Of a stretch of DNA of 64,000 nucleotides, positions 23,201 through 32,999 are shown in pieces. Each line of letters begins with the position of its first letter. The stretch's first letter is position 1. Source of the stretch: Babylonia areolata (Eukaryota > Mollusca > Gastropoda > Neogastropoda > Buccinidae); the NCBI RefSeq assembly GCF_041734735.1, contig NC_134896.1, positions 55,856,036 through 55,920,035 on the forward strand, in the 5' to 3' direction. The translations under genes were made by a program, and so were the position numbers. The notes under the pieces are model-generated. The model ran no database searches. It was not told where the DNA came from and saw only the letters and a program-made list of their open reading frames with translations.

Positions 23201-26200
23201 CAATCTATGTTTGGTGGATTATAGAAACAAGAGACACATAGCTACCTACATGGCAAGGAAAAAATGGTCATACATGCTAAAGCCCACTCATACGTAAGTT
23301 AACATGGGAGTTACAGCCCTTGAACACAGAAGAGAATACGACAGATGACAAAGGCACACATTCTAGCACTGCCGCTCAGCACTTCTTATCAGCTGGCGTC
23401 ATGGTCAATGCGAAGAAAAGAAAAACAACATTGCTTCAAACGTATGCACTGCAACACTGGTGGCAAACTGTGTTTAAAAAAGAACAGAAAAACAGTTTTG
23501 TTTCACACATCCGAACTGCAACAATGATGGCAACCTGTGTTGCAACAAGTACGGTAATATCCAGCTGAAGAAGTTAATCAGCTTTGGTTATTTTTCCCTG
23601 ATGCCAAGCACTCAACCTTCCTTGTTCTTATGTGAACAATGGACAGCAGAGGTCTAGACATGTGTTCTCAGTAACATCCTGTCCCCTTTAACCGTAATGA
23701 TAATGTTGTTGCTTTAAGGTTTGTCCATTACATCCAGAGAGAACACTGGACTTTTACACACTTTAAAGGTCTACACACAAACTGAGTCATAGAGGAAATG
23801 ACGCGAGCCTTCCATGCATGCAAGGAAAGGAGACAGAGACAAAGTGAGTAGTGCTGCATAGAGAAGGTCTAGTCGTTTACATTCCTTGCCTAATAATGCC
23901 AGATTTATTTTTAGGGTTGCTGCAATCCTTGAACTTCAAAGCCAACTATGAGTCAAGAAGAGATCACTTCACCCATGTTGCAGTGACACCCTGCCCCGTG
24001 CCCCACTCACAGGCCTTTCTGATGGAAGACACGTCCAAGGGAGCGTCCCCAGCATCTGCCATGGGGGAGGCAAACAGCATGGTGGAGCACTTGGGGGGCA
24101 CACCATGCCCTCGCATGCTCGCAAAACTCTGCGTCTTGCGTGGACCACTGCAAAAGTAAAAAACAACAATAAAACATAACAAAACACTCTCTAATGGGCT
24201 AAGGGTTAATGAAAGGTTCCATAATCTTTCAGGGTCACAAGGGCAGAGGAATCATATCCACTGTATTTAGGGCTCAGCAAAGGACGTTGGGGCCCAATCT
24301 TCTCCTGTTGCTGCTTTAACCTTCCCCAACCCAAGTCAGGTACCCATTCACACCTGGGAGGGGTAAGGAGAATTGGAGTAAAATGCCTTTCCCAAGTATC
24401 TCACTATCTTGTGTCAGATAAACAGGCAATTCAACAATATAAACTGACTGACTGCCCTGACTAGCACCAGGAATTTTCAAACAGATGGAGACAGACAGAG
24501 AGAAGTGAGAGAGGTCAACACCAAAGGAAAAGAAATCAGAATTGGACAGCATTCTCTGTCAGCAGTAAACATGGCTGACATTGACACTTGTGACAAGGAA
24601 CCTGATCCTGATCCCTTGCAATACTGTACGCCTTGAAGTGCACCTTCTCGCTAATGGTGCCAACTGTAATATACAATACCGTACGCCTTGAAGTGCACCT
24701 TCTCGCTAATGGTGCCAACTGTAACATACAATACTGTACGCCTTGAAGTGCACTTCCTCGCTAATGGCACTAATTGTAACATACAATACTGTACGCCTTG
24801 AAGTGCACCTCCTCGCTAATGGCGCCAATTGTAACATACAATACTGTACGCCTTGAAGTGCACCTCCTTGCTAATGGTGCCAATTGTAACATACAATACT
24901 GTACGCCTTGAAGTGCACCTTCTCGCTAATGGCGCCAATTGTAACATAAGCTACTGGACATCCAATCCATGCACAAACATTCATTTGGCAAAAAATCTTG
25001 TTCAGCATGCATACAGGTTTTCACCATTGAAATCCTCCTTTTCCAAGACAACTGAGGCAGACAGCAGCAGGACAGTGTAATGAAAAAAAAAAAAGGTGAA
25101 GAAAACTCAGGATGATGTTCACTTACTGCGTTCACTTACTGCTTGCGATGGTGACTTACTACTCTGCAAACCCTTAGATACCGGTTTCATTTCACAAACA
25201 TGTCACCTGCTCAGAGTCACACGAGGAAGGTAGGGCATGTTGTTTCACCTGCTGCTGAGGCAAGGTCAGACCAAAAAAGATATCCCTTAAATTTCAACAC
25301 TATAAAAATTCACTGACAGGCGCCATAGCCGAATGGTTAAAGCGTTGGACTTTCGATCTGAGGGTCCCGGGTTCGAATCACTGTGACGGCGCCTGGTGGG
25401 TAAAAGGTGGAGATCTCCCAGGTCAACATATGTGCAGACCTGCCAGTGCCTGAACCTCCTTCGTGTGTATACGCAAACATAAGATCAAATACGCACGTTA
25501 AAGATCCTGTAATCCATGTCAGTGTTCGGTGGGTTATGGAAACAAGAACATACCCAGCATGCACACCCCCGAAAGCGGAGTATGGCTGCCTACATGGCGG
25601 GGTAAAAACGGTCATACGTGTAAAAAAGCCCCCTCGCGTATATGCGAGTGAACGTGGGAGTTGGAACCCACGAACGTAGAAGAAGAAAAAAATAAAAATT
25701 CACTGACATACCCAAACATTTCAATACTATAAAAACAAAGTCAGTGGAATGATTAACAAATAACAATGTGATATACACTTTATTGACAATACAACAGCAG
25801 CCAAAAGTTTTGATGACTATACAACAACAACTGAAAGTAAAAATGTCTTACCGTGGAGATACATCATGTGTTGGGGCGGATGGCGTTCGATGCAATCCTT
25901 GGAGATCTGTTATATACATTTACATCCATTATCATTATGTGTAAACGCCTCATCAAACATCACTGCCAGCAAAATCATCACAGAAAAAAGTGCTGTAAGG
26001 ATCTTGAGCTAGATTTTGGCTGATGGCACAGACTGAAAAATGACCATGGCAACATCTGTAACAAGAAACACCAAATTACTGTTTACACCAAAGACGATTT
26101 TATTTCTGTAAACAGGGTGGAAACCCATCATTGGCAGTGTAAGTTCTGATGTGCCAAGGCCCTACGTTTTTCGAGGTGGACAAACTCCCATCATTGAATA

Positions 26201-29200
26201 CTGAAAGAGTTTGACTATATGAATTAGTAAAGCACAGACTAACATCAGTAGCAGAATCAAAACCCCTCTTTCCAAAACTGACCTGAGCGTACAATCATTT
26301 ATCCCCACTGCGATACTTCACATTTGTTTACACCTGCAAGAGTGCCGAGATACGGGTTGCCGAGTGAAACAGAGAAATCTAGAAAACAGAATGAATGATC
26401 ACTTTTTTCCCCTCTCAGCATGGGGGTTAGGGAGGTATGTTAGCTCAAATAATTACCCCAACCTTTGACCTCTCACCTGCTCAATATATCATTATAAAGG
26501 GGATGAATTTTAAGGTCTTATTCATACCTACAATCTTACCAAGTTTGGTTCCTATGCATCTTGGCGTAGCCGAGAAAATGCCAATGTTAAAGTTTACCAT
26601 GAACTCACACACTAACACGAAATTCTTACAATTACATACTCACTTTCTTTACATACCTGAGTAAAAAATGTTGTGCCTTATAGACCAGAGATTATGATAC
26701 ACATCTTTCAGAATCTTATTAGGAAGGTTTCGAATAAACAAACAAAAAAACAAACAAAAAAAACCCCACCAACATCAGGCAACCCCTAACTGGCTAAAAC
26801 ACAACAATGGATCTCTAAAAACTATGGACACACACACACACACACACACACGCATATATACTCCCACTAAAACCTAGTGTACTAATTATTCAATGATTGA
26901 GTGCATGCGTGTGTACTCGCATGTATGCATTCCCTGGCTGCCTGTCCTGTGTGTGCGTGTTGGCTGAAGGTGTGCACACTCACCAGGGTCGGTCCTGATG
27001 GGTGAGACGTGGGGTGTGTGCTGGAGGTGGGAGGGGGTGTGATGGGGGTGGACGGCAGTGGAGTGCAGGGGGTCCCGGTCACGGGACTTGAGCACCAGAG
27101 TGGGGGAACTGCTGGCCCTCTCCTTTCCTTGCCCGCCTCCTTTCCCCAAGGACTCCCCTGCCAACGACACAGTCAGCACTGCTGGATATATCACAGCCAC
27201 GCCCACCCACACAACAGCGAATGGAAAGCGTGCACCCCTCCCACACTGATGTGTACATATAGGTATAGGTTGCTGGCCATGACTTTGGGACCAAATATGT
27301 GCGTCAAAGTCATATCAATTCTGTCCTCTTCTAGTGCAAGCACACTGGTGGCTGATGAGTATATGTATATTATAGTACTGGTGTATCAATACATCAGCGA
27401 CATGTTTCCCCTTGTCTCAAACCGCAGATTCTTCACTCAACGAACCTTAACAATTCACAAACAACATTCTACTGTCCTCTTCATCTGATGTCACTGTCTG
27501 TACTCCCCATTCAATGAGTTTGTACATTCTGTACTGAAAATAAGTTATAAAAGGGACATATGTCAAACCTAAAAGCTGGGAGGTCCAAAACAATTTCTTG
27601 GTGTTCATGCGTCTAATGAGACAGGGTTTTAGACGTGGGTCTGCTGCCCTTTGCTGTGGACTCATGCCGCTGTGAAGCAACAGCCTGGTCCAGATGGTGG
27701 ACAGCTTGTCATGGGTGATCTCAACACTACATGCACACGTTTCACTTCCTCCATTTCATACTACATGAAATATGTCACATTTTCATGTGCCCCTATGGGC
27801 TTTCCTTAAATAAACACGTCTTGTTTTGTCTCGCAATCTGTACTGTCTTGCTTCAACTGGACTCTTTCCCCTCATACGCTGTTCTTCATTATCGTCTTAA
27901 AGTCTAATACATTAAAACATGTATCGCACAAATAAAAAAAAATGTTGGTTTTGTGAAATGAAAGAGCCTGAAGAAATTGGGACAGCAAATTATTATGACA
28001 CAAGTAATATTTACTTAAGACTGCTGGCACTGGGACTACAGATGAACCTCTGAGTAGACGTGTAAAGGAGAATCAAGATAAGCAGTGTGGGGGTAATGCC
28101 AGGGAAACTGTGAAGGTGACAGGACAGAAAATGTCTTTTTTTGGGACAGGGATTCTATTGGAGAAAAGTGTGGCATATGTACTTATGTGTGCATGTGTAT
28201 GTGCGTAAATGTGTTTGCATGATATTTATGACAAAACTATACCTGCCAGTGCAGTGTTGGTGCCACCTTCAGTGTCTGTTGTCCAGGTGTAAACAGTTGT
28301 GTAGCTGCTGACTCCATCACCATTTTCTTCATCATCATTACCATCATCCTCACTGCTCTCTCCACCCTCTTCTTGCTCACAACACACTGCCTGTGGCCTT
28401 TTTACTGCAAGAGCCATCATTGTTAACATCAGTGTCATCATCATCATTATCATCACACTTCTCTATGATCAGCCAAATTTATATTGATGCAGCTCTGCCT
28501 TCCTGAAAAATCATATCCACCAGCAGATACCCTAGTTTTCAGCAGTCAGGCACATTTTTTCAGTTCCATCAAATGCAGCTTTTTTATATTGTTTCTTTTT
28601 TTCCCCCAGTCACCTTTGTAATAAACAAGAAGAGAAAAAAGAAAAATAAGAGTGAAAATAAAAGATTACTACAGTAACAGTGATCACCAAATCTTTACCT
28701 ATCATAAGCTGATAAATGATGAAAGCCCCAATCCATGTTTCACACTTAGCTCATGCTACATTCTCATATCCTTTACCCCCTTAAAAGTTTTCATCAAATC
28801 ACCAGTGTCAGAAGTCATCATGCCCTTATATCTTTCTATTAAACAAATGTTGTATGTCACCTTTCTACTGCAATACACATCATCTCCTATCATTGTCATC
28901 AGCACAAATCTCTCTACACTCATGAGTTCATCCAGTTCATAGGCCTTTCTCACCCAGCACACATTAATCATTTCCTTAGGACAGAAAAAGCTTCCTGCCC
29001 CTGTCTCCACACATGACAAAACAGTCAGTGGGGAATGGGGGTAAGGAGAGGGGTCAATGATGGCCTAGAGGTAACGTGTCCGCCTTGGAAGCAAGAGAAC
29101 CTGAGCACGCTGGTTCAAATCACGGCTCAGCCGCCAATATTTTCTCCCCATCCACTAGACCTGGAGTGGTGGTCTGGACGCTAGTCATTCGGATGAGATG

Positions 29201-32200
29201 ATAAACCGAGGTCCTGTGTGCAGCATGCACTTAGCGCACGTAAAAGAACCCACGGCAACAAAAGGGTTGTTCCTGGCAAAATTATGTAGAAAAATCCATT
29301 TCGATAGGAAAAACAAATAAAACTGCATGCAGGAAAAAATACAAAAAAAAATGGGTGGCGCTGTAGTGTAGCGATGCGCTCTCCCTGGGGAGAGCAGCCC
29401 GAATTTCACACAGAGAAACCTGTTGTGATAAAAAGAAATACTAATACAAATACAAAATGCCTAATGCATAAACTGTGGGAAAGAATATCAGCATATCAAC
29501 TTGCCAATGCATCATGTTGCAGTTTTAAGAGAATTAATATTACCATCATTATCACACCATTATCGTATCATTCAAATCTGATGCAGGGATTTTCTTGTCA
29601 TGCGTTGATTTTCTTGCACCCTCCCCTCTTTTTTTCTTCTTTTCCATATCTACTTTTAATCTGTTACATCTACCATCATCAGTCACACTGCTGAAACCAC
29701 TCTCAAGTGGAAAATCAATTTTTTACAGGTCTATTAATGTCTTATTTCAAACAGAAATGCTGCATTGTACACCACAAGTTTCAGTTTCAAGGTGGTGTCA
29801 AACCATGCAGACTAAACCATACATGCTACACATCTGCTTTAAATACTAAAACGATTTTTTGAAAAAAGGAAGCAGATGCCTGAACTTTACACAGACCTTG
29901 AGAGCCTACCAATGAGAACTTAAAATTTGTGAAATCTTAAATTTTTTTTTTTTTAAACATAAGTAATTATAACAGTATAAAAAACTGAGGCAAAAAACCC
30001 AACAAAAACCAACAACAAAAAAACCCCAAAACAATTATGTCAACAAACAGAAGTACATTTATATATAATAAAAATTTTTTTTAAAAAAGGATTAAAAAAA
30101 AACAAAAAAAAAAAACCACACAGAAAGTAACTAACTACACACAAGAATGAAAGTAGGCCATGTTCAGTTAGTCAGCTAGTGCACACTCTCACACATACAG
30201 AACCACACCACACCCACACCCTCCCACAAACTGATACTCCAAGACAACAACACGAAGAGAACAAACACGTACAAGGTGAAGAGAAATGAAATTACCTGAG
30301 GAAAGAGGCAGACAGGCCCTGATCTTGACAAAGGAGTGCTGTCGGACCCCTACAGGGGTAGACGGCCGAGGCCGCAGGCATGGCCGCTCAGTCAGTTCCC
30401 CACTGGACTGGTGCAGCTCCTTCGCTGGGAAACTGTCTGACATGGATTCCAGCCACTGGCTGCAGGACAAACTGGTTTCCTTGTGCACCAAGCTCCAGTT
30501 GAAGGACTGTTTCCTCAAGTCTGCTCACGATCATTAAGTAACACAAGCCTGAGTTTAGAAAAAAGCTTTTTGTCTGGCATCTTTACGATTAAGATAAATG
30601 TACTTAAAAAAACAACAACAAATAAACAAACAAAACAACAAGCCAAGTTTGGTCTATCTTGTATTATTATTATTTCTTTTTACCCCCCAAAACGTAGTAT
30701 GGCTGCCTACAAGGCGGGGTAAAAACGGTCATACACGTAAAAGCCCACTTGTGTACATACAAGTGAACGTTTGAATAGCAGCCCACGAACAAGTTCTTCT
30801 TCTCGTTTGTCAGATGGACACCTGAGTCTACGCGATTAACACAGCTGTATTATCATTTTAACACAGAAAGAGAAGCATAACTTTTCAGCAAGCACAATGA
30901 TAGTGTATTCAGTGTAACTCCGTGTGGTCCATCCAGAAAAAGAAATGTGGATGATTCACTGTTGCCTTTCCTGGCAACTGATCAATGTGAAAAGACAATC
31001 AATTGACAGCTGGGCCATGCCCGTTTTACCCCGCCCTCTGGCCTCCAACCTCTTGTCTTACATTACTCCTCTATTTCTCCTCCCCCTCTACTCAAATTAT
31101 GTACAAAGTACTGTGCCTTCAATGTCAGTCATGGTCACTTGCTCAGAAATGATGTCTGATTGGACAGGTGGACTGAAGAAAGAGTTGGATGTTGTTGTCA
31201 GTTTTGTCACGGTCTTTGTCATCACCTTTGAGTTCGCATGAATCGTAAGACAAGACAGATCCATCTCTGATAATTATACTTGTACGTAATCATCAGCACA
31301 GCTTGCAAGGTTGTGTAAATCCACTGGCTTGGACCACTGTCTTCACTTGACAAAGTGTCCAAAGCTTTTCTGGCATGTGAGGCAAACCCTCTTTACACAC
31401 GCACTCCAAGTGGTCCAGTATGCAAATCATTATTGAGACAAAGGCGGTCTTCCACCCGACAAATGCTCACTCAAATAGTAAGTTTACAATCCGGACATTT
31501 AAAACTATTCAGAGTCTGTTTATTTCATTAAACCTAACTGCAATGAAGGTAAAATCAATATACATGCAGAATGTCAGTGGACGTCTTATAGGCACTATTT
31601 TGCAGGACATCAGTTGATATCTTACATGCACTCCACCAGTAAATTAATAATAAGTAATAAACAAGAATAAAAAGTTTGGGACAGCATGAGGAAAAGGACT
31701 GACTTCGGAAAGTCTCAATGCTGGGGTACAGGGGTGAGGTGGCCACAGGTGTTGACGGTCGGGTGGCAGCTGAGGGACGCCCCACAGGTTTCTGAATCTT
31801 GAGGTGCAAACTGCTCTTCGGGCCTCCTCTCTTGGACCCCCTGGCCCGAGGCTTGCACACCGCTGGCTTGGATTTCTGTGCACACCATCAGCACAAGGTG
31901 TCATCACACATCAATTAATCACCACACTGTGTAAACAAACAAAAAACAAAACAAAAAAAGATTTGGGCCTGCTACAAAGAAATAAAAAACTACGGAATGC
32001 GATTAATTAATCAGAGTACTTGTATGCATAATCCAACATGTCATATCCTTCCAATGACGCATCAAATCAAAATAATTAATCATGTGCGTAACACACTGTT
32101 CAATAATTCATGAACTGGTCAACATACACATGCTTAATCCACAGACAGACAGTGCAGAACCAGATTCAGTCATTGATGCAAGACAAAGTATCCGTATAAT

Positions 32201-32522
32201 TGCACAGAGAGAGGCTGGTCCAGGCTGTGGGTTGGGGAGGCAGGCATTCACACAACAAATCACACGCAATACAAAGTAAGAAGAGAGAATGAGTCAGGGA
32301 AGTCGCTCGTATCAGAAAATCAAATAATACTTTAACAAAATGTCTACAACCACCAGTACGTGTGATTGGACATTAAACCAAATTCCTCCTCCTCCTTATG
32401 GGAAGGCAGGCAACAACCATAACATTTTTTATATAAAGCACATACTTAGTGATATACTATCATGCAATGGCCACACACATAAACTTATTACGAGTGTGTG
32501 CACAATACATGTCAATGCATGA

Positions 32523-32562
<40 letters not shown>

Positions 32563-32733
32563 CACTATAACTCCTAGGACCTTTACCTTTGGGAAGCTCT
32601 CCTCTACGCACAGAGACTCAAAGAGCGGGCAGGGAGAATTGCTCAGACTGGCTGCAGGGTTACCGACACGGTCTGGCGAAGATTCCATCATCTCCACCCC
32701 TTCCTTTCCCGTGCTGCGCTCAACAGCTTCCAT
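17149..32733 (-). CDS. Gene B: unrecognised 704-codon Ser/Pro-rich protein, 12 coding exons
   Basis: Twelve exons (32587-32733, 31704-31875, 30296-30520, 28243-28404, 26984-27157, 25852-25906, 24011-24147, 22879-22946, 22275-22343, 20331-20516, 18759-19419, 17149-17207) total 2115 nt. All have GT-AG borders and matching phases, giving a single frame from MEAVERSTG to KEGKELPLP and a TGA stop. I do not recognise the family. Visible traits are two Arg-Pro-Ser-Thr-Pro-Val motifs, a basic stretch (KPRARGSKRGGPK), an acidic stretch (EDDGNDDEENGDG), many Ser/Pro/Glu and no signal peptide or membrane helix, so a largely disordered intracellular (perhaps nuclear) protein is inferred. An acceptor-like AG 12 nt before the ATG suggests a further upstream, possibly non-coding, exon. 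Introns and 3' flank carry five minisatellites. Confidence 0.75.
17640..18758. repeat. 84-90 bp minisatellite carrying a 5' splice site, about 13 copies
   Basis: Unit: '(atc)n accataacagtcatcagtg', 'tgtcctgacctgacctggag', 'gggtggaggtgaccatgtcc', 'agaaagagac'. The period varies (76, 84, 90) mostly with the ATC count. In gene B sense each unit contains the last 27 nt of exon 11 and its donor CCTCCAG/GTCAGG. It fills most of the last intron. Confidence 0.95.
18759..19419 (-). CDS. Gene B coding exon 11 (largest)
   Basis: 661 nt, phase 0 in and phase 1 out, acceptor CTGTTGACAG and donor TCCAG/GTCAGG. About 220 hydrophilic codons: GQEAEERVEEPTQRGGNGGA, then KSPVTDSSARHLSLHSDGTD, DEEMPPAQDSVGPGQ and LLLWVEPADSGFLDMVTSTP. 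It is Ser/Gly/Glu-rich with no recognised domain. The last 27 nt and the donor are copied in every unit of the adjoining minisatellite. Confidence 0.75.
19955..20310 (-). mobile_element. SINE family B2, inverted old copy
   Basis: The reverse complement reads 'aggaaggtgggagaatgttt', 'gggttcaaatcctggtcctg' and further on 'aaccaaactgagtatctgat'. The same family as at 10858, opposite strand. It ends 20 bp from gene B exon 10, within the downstream intron. Confidence 0.6.
20331..20516 (-). CDS. Gene B coding exon 10
   Basis: 62 codons, phase 0 at both ends, donor CCAG/GTGGGT. It encodes APVEESAVTLVLNGFQWNLS, then SVELPQEDEDLLGMNSSHDT and SEEIVADTLSESSILGSDD. The frame-fitting acceptor is GTGTAGAG/GCGCC, inside the last unit of a 30-bp minisatellite. 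The frame stays open back through many repeat units (Asp-Cys-His-Lys-Phe-Ser-Cys-Arg-Ser-Val), so upstream AGs could lengthen the exon in 10-residue steps. Confidence 0.72.
20517..21775. repeat. 30-bp minisatellite carrying a 3' splice site, about 41 copies
   Basis: Unit 'ctacacttctacatgagaac' plus 'ttatgacaat'. In gene B sense each unit ends 'tctcatgtagaagtgtag', and the last one supplies the acceptor of exon 10. Internal 475-bp higher-order duplication: 20766-21032 and 21241-21507 are near-identical. Confidence 0.97.
22165..22265. repeat. C-run and AAC microsatellite in a gene B intron
   Basis: 'cccccccc', '(aac)n' and an A-run next to the donor of exon 9. Confidence 0.8.
22275..22343 (-). 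CDS. Gene B coding exon 9 (69 nt)
   Basis: 23 codons, phase 0 at both ends, acceptor TGTGTGCAG and donor CAAG/GTGAGT. It encodes GKTGGVGDRVLTSTPCGEHS followed by QFK. Its 23 codons can be skipped without shifting the frame. Confidence 0.7.
22879..22946 (-). CDS. Gene B coding exon 8 (68 nt)
   Basis: Phase 1 in and phase 0 out, acceptor TGCTTCAG and donor TCAG/GTCAGT. It encodes LSEAIDLNEDHDKERPVIRE followed by ASQ, and is highly charged. Confidence 0.7.
23008..23340 (+). mobile_element. SINE family A, old copy
   Basis: A diverged copy with 'gagtggttaattaaagcgct' and 'cctgggtttcaatcc' boxes, then 'gcagacctgctattgcctga' and 'gcccactcatacgtaag'. It lies in the intron between gene B exons 7 and 8. 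Confidence 0.7.
24011..24147 (-). CDS. Gene B coding exon 7
   Basis: 137 nt, phase 2 in and phase 1 out, acceptor TACTTTTGCAG and donor GCCT/GTGAGT. It encodes GPRKTQSFASMRGHGVPPKC, then TMLFASPMADAGDAPLDVSS and IRKA. Confidence 0.75.
24190..24490 (+). mobile_element. Probable SINE of another family
   Basis: Contains 'caggtacccattcacacctg' and 'gtaaaatgcctttcccaagt', a central block I associate with widespread animal SINEs. No clear tail or target duplication was found. A related decayed piece may lie at 4826-4990. Confidence 0.4.
24600..24955. repeat. 55-bp minisatellite, six copies
   Basis: 'gtacgccttgaagtgcacct' recurs at 24626, 24681, 24736, 24791, 24846 and 24901, exactly 55 bp apart, with few changes. 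It lies in the intron upstream of gene B exon 7. Confidence 0.97.
25319..25691 (+). mobile_element. SINE family A, near-complete copy with target-site duplication
   Basis: tRNA-derived head with A box TAGCCGAATGG and B box GGTTCGAATCA (25370-25380), a body shared with the copies at 57987 and 59880, and an AGA-rich tail. A 17-bp duplication ATAAAAATTCACTGACA flanks it exactly (25302-25318 and 25692-25708), so the insertion is fairly recent. It lies in the intron between gene B exons 6 and 7, antisense to the gene. Confidence 0.9.
25852..25906 (-). CDS. Gene B coding exon 6 (55 nt)
   Basis: A small exon, phase 1 in and phase 2 out, encoding DLQGLHRTPSAPTHDVSP. The donor CACG/GTAAGA is strong. 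The acceptor ATAACAG has a weak pyrimidine tract. It is supported mainly because it exactly bridges the phases of its neighbours without a stop. Confidence 0.6.
26430..26690 (+). mobile_element. Dispersed repeat (copy 1, old), unclassified
   Basis: Shares 'ccaagtttggt', 'cgagaaaatgccaatgttaa' and 'agtttaccatgaactcacac' with the copy at 57480, and the end 'ctttacatacctgagtaaaa'. Non-coding, no terminal gene. Class unknown. Confidence 0.5.
26984..27157 (-). CDS. Gene B coding exon 5 (His/Pro-rich)
   Basis: 174 nt, phase 1 in and out, acceptor GTTGGCAG and donor CCTG/GTGAGT. It encodes ESLGKGGGQGKERASSSPTL, then HSTAVHPHHTPSHLQHTPHV, rich in His and Pro. Confidence 0.72.
28243..28404 (-). CDS. 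Gene B coding exon 4 (acidic)
   Basis: 162 nt, phase 1 in and out, acceptor TCTTGCAG and donor GCAG/GTATAG. It encodes KRPQAVCCEQEEGGESSEDD, then an Asp/Glu/Asn run and SYTTVYTWTTDTEGG. The acidic run lies over a GAT-rich stretch. Confidence 0.7.
29055..29458 (+). mobile_element. SINE family B, near-complete copy
   Basis: tRNA-derived head 'gatggcctagaggtaacgtg' with B box region 'ctggttcaaatcacggctc', a central block 'ggatgagatgataaaccgag', then 'cgtaaaagaacccacggcaa', 'ctctccctggggagagcagc' and an 'aaatac' tail. It lies in the intron between gene B exons 3 and 4. Confidence 0.82.
30296..30520 (-). CDS. Gene B coding exon 3
   Basis: 225 nt, phase 1 in and out, acceptor GTGAGCAG and donor TCAG/GTAATT. 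It encodes RKQSFNWSLVHKETSLSCSQ, then CLRPRPSTPVGVRQHSFVKI. The Arg-Pro-Ser-Thr-Pro-Val motif repeats the one in the previous exon. Confidence 0.75.
30683..30800 (+). mobile_element. SINE family A, 3' fragment
   Basis: 'gtatggctgcctacaaggcg' and 'gtaaaaacggtcatacacgt' match the 3' body of the complete copies, followed by the AG/CTTCTT tail region. The head is absent. Confidence 0.75.
31704..31875 (-). CDS. Gene B coding exon 2
   Basis: 172 nt, phase 0 in and phase 1 out, acceptor GTGCACAG and donor CGAA/GTCAGT. It encodes KSKPAVCKPRARGSKRGGPK (basic, like a nuclear localisation patch), then KIQKPVGRPSAATRPSTPVA and SIETFR. Confidence 0.72.
32587..32733 (-). CDS. Gene B coding exon 1
   Basis: 49 codons from the chosen ATG: MEAVERSTGKEGVEMMESSP, ending CVEESFPK, then donor AAAG/GTAAAG in phase 0. 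A CTGCAG acceptor lies at about 32746, so this may be the second exon of the transcript. The frame is open back to that acceptor, so a further upstream start is possible. Confidence 0.65.
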
Positions 32734-32999
32734 TGGTTCTGCCCTCTGCAGTCTCCTTCAGCAATGCCCCAAAAAGAATAATCAACATGTCATTCAGAAC
32801 AACGAACATGTCTCAAAAAATGTGACTGTGTACATTTTCTGGTCTGAATTACAATAAGTACTAAACTGAAGTGCCCTTCAACTTGAAATGAAACCAAGGT
32901 TCAAACAGACACAACACATGATTTTATCATAATGTTTTTCAAGCCTTACATTTTTTTTTTTTAAGTAAATGACAAAAAATACCACATATTTCTGCCTTC

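Noticed and set aside
25319-25395. Possible tRNA gene (also at 57987 and 59880)
   Set aside because: The tRNA-like head is followed by the SINE body and tail, and two copies have target-site duplications. Cloverleaf stems are not well kept.
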